Origin: Borreliella bissettiae DN127
Lineage (GTDB): Bacteria > Spirochaetota > Spirochaetia > Borreliales > Borreliaceae
NCBI RefSeq assembly: GCF_000222305.1
Contig: NC_015921.1
Span: 248,001 to 312,000 of the forward strand
DNA: 64,000 nucleotides
Direction: 5' to 3'
A program made the position numbers and the translations under genes. Positions within the stretch are counted from its first letter, which is position 1. Every line of letters begins with the position of its first letter. Below, in pieces: positions 54,323-63,281 of the stretch. A model generated the notes under the pieces. That model was not told the DNA's origin, did no database searches, and saw only the letters and a list, made by a program, of their open reading frames with translations.

Positions 54323-55669
54323 CTAAATTATATAATAATTTAAATCTTTTTGTTCGCTAATTTGTATTTTTTTATTAACATAGTCCAAGTTTATTTCAAA
54401 TTTTTTCAACTTACTACCAGGCACTTCAAAAAAAAGATCTGCAAGCACTCTTTCCATTACACCGTGAAGTCTTCTGGCACCAAGATTTTCATTCTCAAGA
54501 TTCATATTAAAAGTAAGCTCTGCAATTCTATCTATAGCCTCTTCGCTAAACTTTAAATCTAAGTTATAAACCTTAAACATAGCAACATATTGTTTTATTA
54601 AAGAATTTTTTGTTTGTTTTAAAATTTTTTTTAAATCGTCTATGCTTAGGCTCTTAAGTTCAACCTTAATCGGAAATCTTCCTTGAAGCTCGGGTATTAA
54701 ATCAGAAGGCTTGGCCAAATTAAATGCTCCTGCTGCAATAAATAAAATATGAGAAGTATCAACTATTCCGTATTTTGTATTAACTTTAGAACCTTCAATA
54801 ATTGGCAAAATATCTCTTTGAACACCTTCTCTGGACACATCATTGCCACTTCTATTCTTAGCAGCTATTTTATCAATCTCATCAATAAAAATAATTCCCA
54901 TATTTTCAACTTTAGATTTTGCAATATCTGAAATGTTTTCGTGATCGACCAATTTTTCAAGCTCTTCTGCTAATATTATCTCTTTTGCCTTTTTAATCTT
55001 CAATTCTCTTTTCTTTTTTCTATCAAATATATTCCCCAGCAAACCACCAATTCCCATATCGATCTCTTCAAAATTACCGCCCGTAAATATTTCTATTGTG
55101 GAAAATGGCATTTTACTAGAAATTTGTATTTCAATAGTAGTATTATCAAGCTCGCCTGCTCTAAGCTTTCTTCTAAGTTTTTCTTTTACCTTTTCTTCTG
55201 CCTTTATTTCATTTGGATCCATATTCTCAGAATTACCAGATCCTTTAAAAAGACTCTCAACTATTCTCTCCTCTGTTCTTACTAAAGCATCATCTCTTAC
55301 AGTGCTATACATCTCTTCTTTTACCATATTAACTGCAATGCCCATTAAATCTCTAACCATAGATTCAACATCACGGCCAACATAACCAACCTCAGTATAT
55401 TTCGTAGCTTCAACTTTAATAAAAGGAGCTTTGATTAATTTAGAAAGTCTTCTTGCAATCTCGGTCTTTCCAATGCCAGTTGACCCAATCATAATAATGT
55501 TTTTAGGCATTACCTCATCTTTTATTTCTTTTGGAAGTCTAGACCTTATATATCTATTAACAAGAGCAATTGATACTAATTTTTTAGCTTCATCTTGACC
55601 TATTATATATTTATCAAGTTCTGCAACTACATCTTTGGGAACTATGTGGTGCTCCTCTAATTTATTCAT
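54323..55669 (-). CDS. hslU: HslU, ATPase subunit of the HslVU protease
   Basis: 448 residues from ATG 55669, chosen because AGGAG lies 7 nt upstream. A TTG at 55690 would precede that site. Walker A GSTGIGKT is at 62-69, with Walker B IIFIDEIDKIA, an I-domain insert (about 110-230) and the C-terminal helices that dock on HslV. It unfolds substrates for HslV. The start overlaps the hslV stop by 8 nt. Corresponds to B31 BB_0295. Confidence 0.96.
   Translation of the reverse strand: MNKLEEHHIVPKDVVAELDKYIIGQDEAKKLVSIALVNRYIRSRLPKEIKDEVMPKNIIMIGSTGIGKTEIARRLSKLIKAPFIKVEATKYTEVGYVGRDVESMVRDLMGIAVNMVKEEMYSTVRDDALVRTEERIVESLFKGSGNSENMDPNEIKAEEKVKEKLRRKLRAGELDNTTIEIQISSKMPFSTIEIFTGGNFEEIDMGIGGLLGNIFDRKKKRELKIKKAKEIILAEELEKLVDHENISDIAKSKVENMGIIFIDEIDKIAAKNRSGNDVSREGVQRDILPIIEGSKVNTKYGIVDTSHILFIAAGAFNLAKPSDLIPELQGRFPIKVELKSLSIDDLKKILKQTKNSLIKQYVAMFKVYNLDLKFSEEAIDRIAELTFNMNLENENLGARRLHGVMERVLADLFFEVPGSKLKKFEINLDYVNKKIQISEQKDLNYYII
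54327..54356 (-). promoter_or_regulatory. flgB operon promoter (sigma-70 type), inside hslU 3' end
   Basis: On the minus strand TATAAT occupies 54332-54327, and the best -35 candidate (CGAACA or GAACAA, 17-18 nt upstream) is weak. The -10 box overlaps the last codons of hslU (stop at 54323). Published work, as I recall it, places a sigma-70 promoter directly before flgB driving the whole flagellar operon, which agrees. No sigma-28 or sigma-54 type sequence is seen here. Confidence 0.65.
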
Positions 55670-56210
55670 TTTCAATCTCCTCAAGCACAATGTTAGAATT
55701 AGTATATATACACACTCTTGCTGCTATTTTCAAAGATCTAAGTGCAACCTCAAAAGCACTTAATTTTTTGTTCTCCATGTAAGCAAGCGCTGCTGAATAT
55801 GCATAATTACCACCACTGCCAATTGAAATAACATCCTCTTCAGGCTCAACAACATCACCGGTGCCAGAAATCAAAAGAATATTGTTAGAATCAGCAACAA
55901 GCATCATAGCCTCAAGCTTATGAAGTATTTTGTCAGAACGCCAATCTTTTGCAAGCTCAACAGCTGCCCTTTTAATGTCAATCAAACCATCACCTTTTGC
56001 CTTGATTTTTTCTTCAAATTTTTCAAAAAGAGTAATTGCATCAGATGTTGACCCTGCAAATCCTGCCAAAATTTTCCCATTAAGCAATTTTCGTATTTTA
56101 ACAGCATTACTCTTTAAAACAGTATGTCCAAAAGTTACTTGTCCATCTGCTGCCACCACAGTCTTACCATTTTTTTTTATTGCAATAACTGTGGTTCCTT
56201 TAAAGCCCAT
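55662..56210 (-). CDS. hslV: HslV, peptidase subunit of the HslVU protease
   Basis: 182 residues. The active-site threonine is probably Thr6 in MGFKGTTV, so five residues must be removed to free it. The following AADGQVTFG and the GFAGSTSDAITL block are proteasome-beta-like signatures. AGGGGG lies 4 nt before the ATG, and the gene is 8 nt after dprA. Corresponds to B31 BB_0296. Confidence 0.95.
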   Translation of the reverse strand: MGFKGTTVIAIKKNGKTVVAADGQVTFGHTVLKSNAVKIRKLLNGKILAGFAGSTSDAITLFEKFEEKIKAKGDGLIDIKRAAVELAKDWRSDKILHKLEAMMLVADSNNILLISGTGDVVEPEEDVISIGSGGNYAYSAALAYMENKKLSAFEVALRSLKIAARVCIYTNSNIVLEEIENE

Positions 56211-56218
56211 ATTACCCC

Positions 56219-57166
56219 CTATTTATATATCTCTTTTAAAAGCTCTCCAATAAGAACATCAGACACATTTTTATAATCACAACACTCTTTAGAATCATCT
56301 TCAATATTATTGGAATCTACATATTTAATGTTTAATAAATCATAAAGATCCTTAACAGTTTTTATCTCTTGCGCGCCACAACCATACAATTTTACGGCTC
56401 CAGCACCACAAAAATCTAAATCATAAACATAAATGTCAAGTCCCAAGTCAAGGCCAAGTTCGGCCGTAATTAAAGCTCCAGATTTTAAAGGCGCATAAGT
56501 TATAAAAATAGCATCTGAGAGGCCCGAGACCAATCTATTTCTTTTAGCAAAAAAATACTTTTGAATTTTATCAAATGGTAAAGTCTCAGTAATTATTCCT
56601 CCGCCTTGTTCTAAAAGCTTAAAAACATATTTTCGATTTTGCTTAGGATAAATATTATCAATATCTGTTGGAATAACGGCAAATGTCCTCTTGTTCTCAT
56701 TTATTGCTGCTATATGGGCCTCAATATCAGCCCCAATTGCAAATCCAGAAACAACCTCAACACCATTTTTTGCAAGATGAGAAGAAAATTCTCTTGTTCT
56801 CTCAGCAAGAGCTTTGCTAATTCTTCTAGAACCAACAACGGCCCAAGACAATGAAGAATAATTTGGCAAATTGCCTTTGTAGTAAATCGCAAAAGGAGGG
56901 TCATAAATTCTTTTAAGCTTATTAGGATAAAACTTAGATCCCAAAATAGCAACTTTGGCCTTTGTCCTTTGAATAACTTTTTCTTGCAATTCTACTAATT
57001 TTAAATCGGGCAATTTAAACAATCTTCTAAATGATTTTAGAAGATAAGACTCAATATCGCTTTGGGTCAATTTAATAACATCGTTAAAATCAAAGTTATT
57101 AAAAAGTTTTAATTTTTCTTTGCCTTTTAAAAATTTCAAATTATCAATATAAAGCAATTTCATCAT
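56219..57166 (-). CDS. dprA: DNA-processing protein DprA (Smf)
   Basis: 315 residues. A helical N-terminal part precedes the Rossmann-like DprA domain with AVVGSRRIS, VVSGFAIGADIEAH, TETLPF, RNRLVSGLSDA and the KSGALITAELGLDLG block. DprA loads RecA on single-stranded DNA during transformation. Borrelia is not known to be naturally competent, so its role here is probably another form of DNA repair. The order dprA-hslV-hslU-flgB matches Bacillus. Corresponds to B31 BB_0297. Confidence 0.92.
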   Translation of the reverse strand: MMKLLYIDNLKFLKGKEKLKLFNNFDFNDVIKLTQSDIESYLLKSFRRLFKLPDLKLVELQEKVIQRTKAKVAILGSKFYPNKLKRIYDPPFAIYYKGNLPNYSSLSWAVVGSRRISKALAERTREFSSHLAKNGVEVVSGFAIGADIEAHIAAINENKRTFAVIPTDIDNIYPKQNRKYVFKLLEQGGGIITETLPFDKIQKYFFAKRNRLVSGLSDAIFITYAPLKSGALITAELGLDLGLDIYVYDLDFCGAGAVKLYGCGAQEIKTVKDLYDLLNIKYVDSNNIEDDSKECCDYKNVSDVLIGELLKEIYK

Positions 57167-57172
57167 AAATAA

Positions 57173-57865
57173 TTACTTCAAATTACTCATGATCCTAGAA
57201 ACACTTTCTTTTTGCTCCTCAGTTGAAGCCTTTTTACTAGCTTTATCATAAAACAATATAGCATTACCAAGATCACCTAGCGAATAATAATTTGCGCCCC
57301 TTAACATGAAAAACTCAAAATAGTCCTCACCCATATCATCAAGTTTGTTTAAATAATTTTTAGCTTCAAGTTGTTTGTCAAGATCATATACATACATATT
57401 AGAAATGGCAAAAAGAGAATCTTTAAAATCATCTCTAATTGAAAGTGATTTTAAAAAAGAATTTTCAGCAAGAATTATGTATTTTTCAACTTCATCCTTT
57501 ACTCTTAAATTTTTAGCTAAATTATAAGAAGCAACACCTATGTAAAAGTGAGATAAATAATTATTGAGATTGATTTCTAAATTTTTAGCAAAATATTCAA
57601 TAGCAGGTCCATACTGACCAAGCCTAAAAAATTCAAGACCAATTAAATTAAAAAATCTGGCTTTCTTATCGATAGAATTAACTATCTTTAAAATATTTTT
57701 ATCTTCTTTTTTAATAAATTCTTTATAAAGTTCAATCTTAGATTCAGATCCGCCGCCTGAAATTTCCAATTCTCTTAATCTAAGGCCAAGATTTGATTTT
57801 TCTTTAGACTCACTACCACAAGATAAAAATAAATTAACAAAAATTATTAACGACAAAATTTTCAT
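57173..57865 (-). CDS. TPR lipoprotein
   Basis: 230 residues. The signal peptide ends in the lipobox LFLSC with Cys16, followed by a short Ser/Lys spacer. About four TPR-like helix pairs follow (for example RLGQYGPAIEYFAKNLEI and YSLGDLGNAILFYDKA). It is a lipidated scaffold protein. Its membrane side cannot be told from sequence. It starts directly after the ftsZ stop and ends 6 nt before dprA. Corresponds to B31 BB_0298. Confidence 0.85.
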   Translation of the reverse strand: MKILSLIIFVNLFLSCGSESKEKSNLGLRLRELEISGGGSESKIELYKEFIKKEDKNILKIVNSIDKKARFFNLIGLEFFRLGQYGPAIEYFAKNLEINLNNYLSHFYIGVASYNLAKNLRVKDEVEKYIILAENSFLKSLSIRDDFKDSLFAISNMYVYDLDKQLEAKNYLNKLDDMGEDYFEFFMLRGANYYSLGDLGNAILFYDKASKKASTEEQKESVSRIMSNLK

Positions 57866-59065
57866 CTAATCATCGCTACTTTTTTTATTTAAATTTCTAA
57901 GAAATGTTGGAACATCAATGTCATCATCAAAATAATTAACATTTTTGGTTTTTGCCGCAAAAGAAGAATCTTGTTGCTCATAAGATCCAGAAGGAATATT
58001 TTGATTGCCTGACATTAAAGTATCAAACTCTTTAGAGCTTAGGGTATTATTTTCTGGTGCACTTGAAATTTCTTTTTGCTTTTTAGATGCAAAACCTGTA
58101 GCAACAACTGTAACGTAAATCTCATCTTCAAGATTTGAATTAATGGCATGACCATATATTACAGTAGCCTCATCATCAACACTAACCGTGATTATTCCCA
58201 TAATCTCTTCAAGTTCGAGCAATGAAAAATCATCTCCACCAGTAACATTAACAAGAAGTCCCTTAGACCCTTCAATGCGAACTTCTTCAAGCAGTGGATT
58301 ACTAATAGCAGAAGTTGCAGCATCAACGGCTCTGTTTTCACCCTTGCCATATCCTATTCCCATTAAAGCATCGCCTTGACCTTGCATAATGCTTTTAACA
58401 TCAGCAAAATCAATATTAACCTCTCCATGCTCAATAATAAGCCCTGCAATGCCCTGAACGCCCATTCTAAGAACATCATCTGCACGCTTGAAAGCATCTT
58501 TAATGGTGGTCCTTTTGTCAACAACAGTTAAAAGCTTTTGATTTGGAATAATAATCAATGTATCTACAGACTTCCTTAAGTTATTTATTCCTTGCTCAGC
58601 AAGTCTCAGCTTCTTAGGACCTTCAAACTTAAAAGGCTTTGTTACAACTCCAACTGTTAAAATACCAAGCTCTTTTGCAACTTGCGCAATAACTGGAGCT
58701 GCTCCAGTTCCTGTCCCACCTCCCATACCAGCAGTAATAAACACCATATCGGCACCAGAAAGATGGTTGCGTATAACATCTATGTCTTCCTCTGCTGCAG
58801 CTTGCCCAATCTCAGGCTTTCCCCCAGCACCAAGTCCTGCTGTAACTTTTGCTCCAAGAGCAATTTTTATGGGAGCAATAGAAGTTTGGAGTGCCTGAAG
58901 ATCGGTATTGGCCACAATAAATTCAACATCTCTTACCCCATATTCAATCATACGATTAACAGCATTACTACCTCCTCCGCCTGCACCAATCACCTTAAGA
59001 ATTGTAGGATTTGTAGTAGAATCAAATCTTCTTGTATGGCTATCAATCATATTATAATCTTTCAT
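57866..59065 (-). CDS. ftsZ: Cell-division tubulin FtsZ
   Basis: 399 residues from ATG 59065, preferred because GGAGG lies 8 nt upstream. An ATG at 59080 (404 residues) contains that site within its own codons and has no ribosome site of its own. The tubulin signature GGGTGTG is at 115-121. The C-terminal VPTFLRNL tail binds FtsA. It forms the Z ring. Corresponds to B31 BB_0299. Confidence 0.96.
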   Translation of the reverse strand: MKDYNMIDSHTRRFDSTTNPTILKVIGAGGGGSNAVNRMIEYGVRDVEFIVANTDLQALQTSIAPIKIALGAKVTAGLGAGGKPEIGQAAAEEDIDVIRNHLSGADMVFITAGMGGGTGTGAAPVIAQVAKELGILTVGVVTKPFKFEGPKKLRLAEQGINNLRKSVDTLIIIPNQKLLTVVDKRTTIKDAFKRADDVLRMGVQGIAGLIIEHGEVNIDFADVKSIMQGQGDALMGIGYGKGENRAVDAATSAISNPLLEEVRIEGSKGLLVNVTGGDDFSLLELEEIMGIITVSVDDEATVIYGHAINSNLEDEIYVTVVATGFASKKQKEISSAPENNTLSSKEFDTLMSGNQNIPSGSYEQQDSSFAAKTKNVNYFDDDIDVPTFLRNLNKKSSDD

Positions 59066-59086
59066 TAACGCTTCCTCCATGATTGG

Positions 59087-60328
59087 TCAAAACCATTCTT
59101 TCAAAAACCAACCTTTCAACTTTGAAGATATTTTATTTTTTCTTTTAACTTTACTGCTTACCTTCTTTAATTTATTGAATTTTTGTTGCTCGTGCTTATA
59201 AAGAACAAGGCCAAGAGCTGAAGAAAACTTGGGATCTATATGCTCTTCCCCAATTCCATTAATACTCATTGGTAAACCTATTCTTGCAGGATAATTAAAC
59301 ACCTCTTCTATTAAATTAGAAATACCTGGGAATAAAGCTCCTCCACCTGTTAAAACTATCCCACCATTAATTTTATTATAAAGTCCGCGCCTAAGTATTT
59401 CCGCTCTCATCATTTCAAAAATTTCTCTTAGTCTTGAATTAATTATTACAGACAACTCTTTTCTACTTTTCTCTTGGGGAGGTCGAGTTCCAAGATTTGG
59501 AATAATTACGGTTTCCATTTGACTCTCAAGAATAGACGGATGAGCAAGGCCAGCTGTTATTTTAATATTTTCAGCAACATCTTCGGGAACCTTCCAAACT
59601 TGCGCAATATCAAGAGTCACTCTATTAACACCAATAGGAATTACGCCTGTATAATAAGGAGAGCCATCAATATAAAGAATAATATCTGTTGTCCCTTTGC
59701 CCATATCAATAAACAAAACACCCATCTCGCGCTCTTCTTTAGAAAGAGTTGCATAAGATGAAGCTAAACTCCCAAGAACAACCTCATCAACAGCAAAGCC
59801 AGCCCGATTTACGCATCTGACTAAATTTTGACTAGAAGAACTAGAACCCGTAATAATGTGCACTTCTCCTTCAAGACGAATACCCATCATGTCTATTGGG
59901 TTTTTTATATGGGGTATTCCATCTACAATAAATTCCTGGGGAATAACATGAAGAATTTCTCTATCCATTGGAATAACAATTGCCTTTGCTGCTTCGATTA
60001 CTCTTTCAACATCTTCTTCGTTAATCTCTCTTGTTCTTGAATTTATTGCAACAACACCGCGTGAATTGGTTCCCTCAACACTACTTCCAGACATAGAAAC
60101 TGAAAGTGACGCAATGTCACATCCCGAGATAAGCTCTGCAGCCTCAATAGAATTAGATATTGAATCAAGAGCCGCTTCAATATTTATTAAAACTCCCTTC
60201 CTAACTCCTCTTGATATACTAGTGCCTATTCCAACAATTTCTAATTGATCATTTAAATTTACCTCAGCAACAACAGTACAAATTTTTGAAGTCCCAACAT
60301 CTAAACCTACTATCAAATTCCTAGACAC
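59087..60328 (-). CDS. ftsA: Cell-division protein FtsA
   Basis: 413 residues. Actin-fold phosphate-binding motifs are GLDVGTSKI at the N-terminus, IDMGKGTTDI near 208 and VLTGGGALFPGI. The C-terminal amphipathic helix KLKGWFLKEWF tethers it to membrane. It anchors FtsZ. The start is GTG, overlapping the ftsQ stop by one base (TAGTG), with AGGAGA 6 nt upstream. Corresponds to B31 BB_0300. Confidence 0.96.
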   Translation of the reverse strand: MSRNLIVGLDVGTSKICTVVAEVNLNDQLEIVGIGTSISRGVRKGVLINIEAALDSISNSIEAAELISGCDIASLSVSMSGSSVEGTNSRGVVAINSRTREINEEDVERVIEAAKAIVIPMDREILHVIPQEFIVDGIPHIKNPIDMMGIRLEGEVHIITGSSSSSQNLVRCVNRAGFAVDEVVLGSLASSYATLSKEEREMGVLFIDMGKGTTDIILYIDGSPYYTGVIPIGVNRVTLDIAQVWKVPEDVAENIKITAGLAHPSILESQMETVIIPNLGTRPPQEKSRKELSVIINSRLREIFEMMRAEILRRGLYNKINGGIVLTGGGALFPGISNLIEEVFNYPARIGLPMSINGIGEEHIDPKFSSALGLVLYKHEQQKFNKLKKVSSKVKRKNKISSKLKGWFLKEWF

Positions 60329-61071
60329 TAACTTTCTCCTAACAAAATGATATCACCACTTCTTAAATCTATAACGCCGGGTTTTCCTTTAAGTAAATTA
60401 ACTGCAAGAAACACTTTATGCATCACATCCATTAAATCCATATCAACTGTTATCAATATTTTATTATATATACTTTTAATATACAAAATTACATTATAAT
60501 CATAGAAATTCAATTTTAAAAAATTGACCTCTGATATTAAATTATACAAATATTTCTGATTTATTTTAAGATAATCAAGGCCTCTTACAATATTAAGCAT
60601 TCTATCCTCTAGAAAATCTCCTACATTATTGTCACTTAAAACTAATCCGCTAATTATAGGTAAATCATAAATTAAATGCTTACTTTTTTCCAAAATTACA
60701 CCATCTGATGCAATACAATAATAAGTAACACTACCATTTGCGTTTTCTAAAGCAACAGCAACGGGTATTCTTTTCTCTATTTTAATATTAATTTTATTGG
60801 GAAACTTAAGATCAACCTTAACATTTTTTACCCTTAAATCTTTTTTAAGATTCTCCTCATATATTCTAACATTAGCATTATGATAATATGTATTGGGCTT
60901 GATTCCTGAAATCTTAATTATATCCTCTTTAGAAAGAGAAATATCATTATTGATACTAATATACCTAATCAAAAAATAAGGAGATGCAAAAATAATAATT
61001 ATTATTTCAAAAAAAATTAAAGACGTCAAGAAATATATATACTTAATTAAAAATTTTCTCTCAAAAATCAT
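60328..61071 (-). CDS. ftsQ: Cell-division protein FtsQ/DivIB
   Basis: 247 residues. A membrane helix (about 8-35) is followed by a POTRA-like domain (RYISINNDISLSKEDIIKIS) and the beta domain (KINIKIEKRIPVAVAL). It belongs to the FtsQLB complex at the septum. Conservation is low, and position between ftsW and ftsA supports it. A 35-nt gap separates it from ftsW. Corresponds to B31 BB_0301. Confidence 0.88.
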   Translation of the reverse strand: MIFERKFLIKYIYFLTSLIFFEIIIIIFASPYFLIRYISINNDISLSKEDIIKISGIKPNTYYHNANVRIYEENLKKDLRVKNVKVDLKFPNKINIKIEKRIPVAVALENANGSVTYYCIASDGVILEKSKHLIYDLPIISGLVLSDNNVGDFLEDRMLNIVRGLDYLKINQKYLYNLISEVNFLKLNFYDYNVILYIKSIYNKILITVDMDLMDVMHKVFLAVNLLKGKPGVIDLRSGDIILLGES

Positions 61072-61106
61072 AACCTAACTCAATTTACGCTGCTGGGAAA
61101 ATCCAA

Positions 61107-62201
61107 TCAATTATTACTTAAATTTTTTGAAACATTTGAAATAAGGCCAGAAAGCGCCATAGTAACAATAATAGAAGATCCCCCAGACGAAAAAAACGGT
61201 AAATTTATCCCGGTGGGAGGCAAAAGACCAATTGCAATTAAAATATTCATTATGCTTTGAAGAAAAATTGCAAGACTTGAAATAAATGCAATAAAAAATT
61301 TAAACCTACTATTAGAATGAATAGCTATAAAATAACCAAAGTAAAAAAACAAAAAAAATAAGCTTATGGCAAACAAAACACCTAAAAATCCCAATTCTTC
61401 TCCAAGAACTGAAAAAATAAAATCCGAATTGGCCTCTGGCAATTTTCCAAGTTTTACCTCTCCCATTCCCAGCCCCTTACCTAAAATTCCTCCACTTTTT
61501 AAAGCATTAAGAGATGCTATTATCTGGTAACCTTTTCCAGAAGGATCGTCGTAAGGATTAAGAAAAGCAAAAATTCTAGAAACTCTATAAGGCTCAAGCA
61601 TCAAAAATATAGCAGAAACTGGCAAAAAAGTAATCACAATAGCAAAAACATAACTAAATGCCATATTAGAAACAAACAAAACAATAAAAAAAAGAGTGGC
61701 AAAATAAATAGCTGTTGAATAATCGTTTTGCAAAATTATTAACACCCAAAAAATTGCAAAAATCAACATTGGCTTTATCCAGTACGAAATACCACCGTTT
61801 TTTCTTGGATCAAACTTACTCAAATAAGCTGAAAGATAAATAGTAAAAGATATTTTAAAAATCTCAGAAGGTTGAATACTAACACCTTGAAGGAATATCC
61901 ATCTCTTTGCTCCGGAAATACTTGGGGATAAAAAAGTTGCCATAATTAAAAAAAGAGTTATAACCAATACAGGAAATATTGATTTTTTTAAAAAATTTAA
62001 AGAAATTCTCTCAAAAACAAGAAAAACTATAAAACTTAAAAAAAGATAATTAAGTCTTGTAAAAAATAAAAAATTTGGATTACCTGTCAATTCTAAGCTT
62101 AAGAAAAAGGAAGAAGTATAAAAAACTACAAGGCCATAGGCTACTAATAGTAGCAAAACAAGTAAATAGCATGTCCTAAGTGAATTTATCTCTACAACCA
62201 T
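61107..62201 (-). CDS. ftsW: Septal peptidoglycan polymerase FtsW (SEDS family)
   Basis: 364 residues with about ten membrane helices. SEDS blocks are SGAKRWIFLQGVSIQPSE, NDYSTAIYFATLFF, the GGILGKGLGMGEVKLGKLPE loop and the terminal INLPFFSSGGSS. It polymerises glycan strands with its partner penicillin-binding protein. It starts 7 nt after mraY. Corresponds to B31 BB_0302. Confidence 0.95.
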   Translation of the reverse strand: MVVEINSLRTCYLLVLLLLVAYGLVVFYTSSFFLSLELTGNPNFLFFTRLNYLFLSFIVFLVFERISLNFLKKSIFPVLVITLFLIMATFLSPSISGAKRWIFLQGVSIQPSEIFKISFTIYLSAYLSKFDPRKNGGISYWIKPMLIFAIFWVLIILQNDYSTAIYFATLFFIVLFVSNMAFSYVFAIVITFLPVSAIFLMLEPYRVSRIFAFLNPYDDPSGKGYQIIASLNALKSGGILGKGLGMGEVKLGKLPEANSDFIFSVLGEELGFLGVLFAISLFFLFFYFGYFIAIHSNSRFKFFIAFISSLAIFLQSIMNILIAIGLLPPTGINLPFFSSGGSSIIVTMALSGLISNVSKNLSNN

Positions 62202-62208
62202 AATATAA

Positions 62209-63264
62209 TTATCTGATTTTTATCGTGCTTAAAGCAATTATAGCAAATATTAACCCTATTATCCAAAATCTAATAACAACTTGCATTTCAGACCACCCAA
62301 GCTCTTCAAAATGATGGTGAAGTGGGGCCATTTTAAATACTCTTTTTTTAGTCTTTTTGTAAACAAGGACTTGAATAATTACAGACATGGTTTCAATAAT
62401 AAAAACACCCGCAAGAATTGAAAAAAGTATTTCACTTTTTAAAATCAAAGCTGCCATTCCAAGAATGGCACCCAGAGCCAAACTACCCGTATCTCCCATC
62501 ATAATTTTAGCAGGATAGGCATTAAACCATAAAAATCCAAAACTACCCCCAAGCAATGCCCCAAGAAATATTACAAGCTCTTCAGAACCTTTAATATTTG
62601 GAATATGCAAATAAGCTGCAAAATCAGCTCTGCTTGTAAGATACGCAATTATTATTAGAGCTCCTGTTATAACTATGCTCAAACCAATTGCAAGACCATC
62701 AAGCCCATCTGTTAAATTAAAAGAATTAGAAGCAGAAATTAAAATAAACATGCCAAAAGGAATGTAAAATATCCCCAAATCTATTTGAAAAGACTTAATA
62801 AAAGGAAAGTAGATTATACTAACATGCTCACCACCAAAATAATATAGAATGCCAACAGAAAAAAAAGAAAATATTATTTGACCATAAATCTTAAATCGAG
62901 CTTTAAGTCCATCTGAGGTTTTCTTTTTAATTTTCAAAAAATCATCTATAAAGCCCAAAAAAGCAAACTCAAACATAACAAAAACCATAATCAAAAAATA
63001 AACATTTAAAATGTTGCTCCAAAATACTAAAGAGATAAAAACACAAAAAAAAATAAGAATGCCTCCCATAGTAGGAATTCCTGCTTTTTCACTCAAATGT
63101 CTTTTAGGGCCATCTTCTCTTAAAATCTGATCGGCTCTTAATTTTTTTAACCTTAAAATAATATAAGGGCCCACAATCAAAGAAAGTAAAAATGCAAAAA
63201 TTGTAGCATAAGCCATTCTAAAAGTAATATATTTGAGTAAGCGCAAACCCAAAAGGTAAAACAT
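62209..63264 (-). CDS. mraY: Phospho-MurNAc-pentapeptide transferase MraY
   Basis: 351 residues with ten membrane helices. Signatures are GPKRHLSEKAGIPTMGG, the aspartate pair in FIDDFLKI, NLTDGLDGLA and MAPLHHHFEELGW. It makes lipid I from UDP-MurNAc-pentapeptide and undecaprenyl phosphate, the carrier recycled by UppP encoded in this window. It follows murF by 17 nt. Corresponds to B31 BB_0303. Confidence 0.97.
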   Translation of the reverse strand: MFYLLGLRLLKYITFRMAYATIFAFLLSLIVGPYIILRLKKLRADQILREDGPKRHLSEKAGIPTMGGILIFFCVFISLVFWSNILNVYFLIMVFVMFEFAFLGFIDDFLKIKKKTSDGLKARFKIYGQIIFSFFSVGILYYFGGEHVSIIYFPFIKSFQIDLGIFYIPFGMFILISASNSFNLTDGLDGLAIGLSIVITGALIIIAYLTSRADFAAYLHIPNIKGSEELVIFLGALLGGSFGFLWFNAYPAKIMMGDTGSLALGAILGMAALILKSEILFSILAGVFIIETMSVIIQVLVYKKTKKRVFKMAPLHHHFEELGWSEMQVVIRFWIIGLIFAIIALSTIKIR

Positions 63265-63281
63265 AAAAACCCCATTATCAT

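Noticed and set aside
58682..59068. A 128-codon open frame opposite ftsZ
   Set aside because: It is antisense to the most conserved part of FtsZ, and its composition (serine, cysteine and asparagine-rich) reflects reversed codons.
59066..59080. FtsZ start at ATG 59080 (five extra residues)
   Set aside because: Its first codons contain GGAGG, which is ideally placed for the ATG at 59065, and nothing upstream of 59080 resembles a ribosome site. It remains possible but is less likely.
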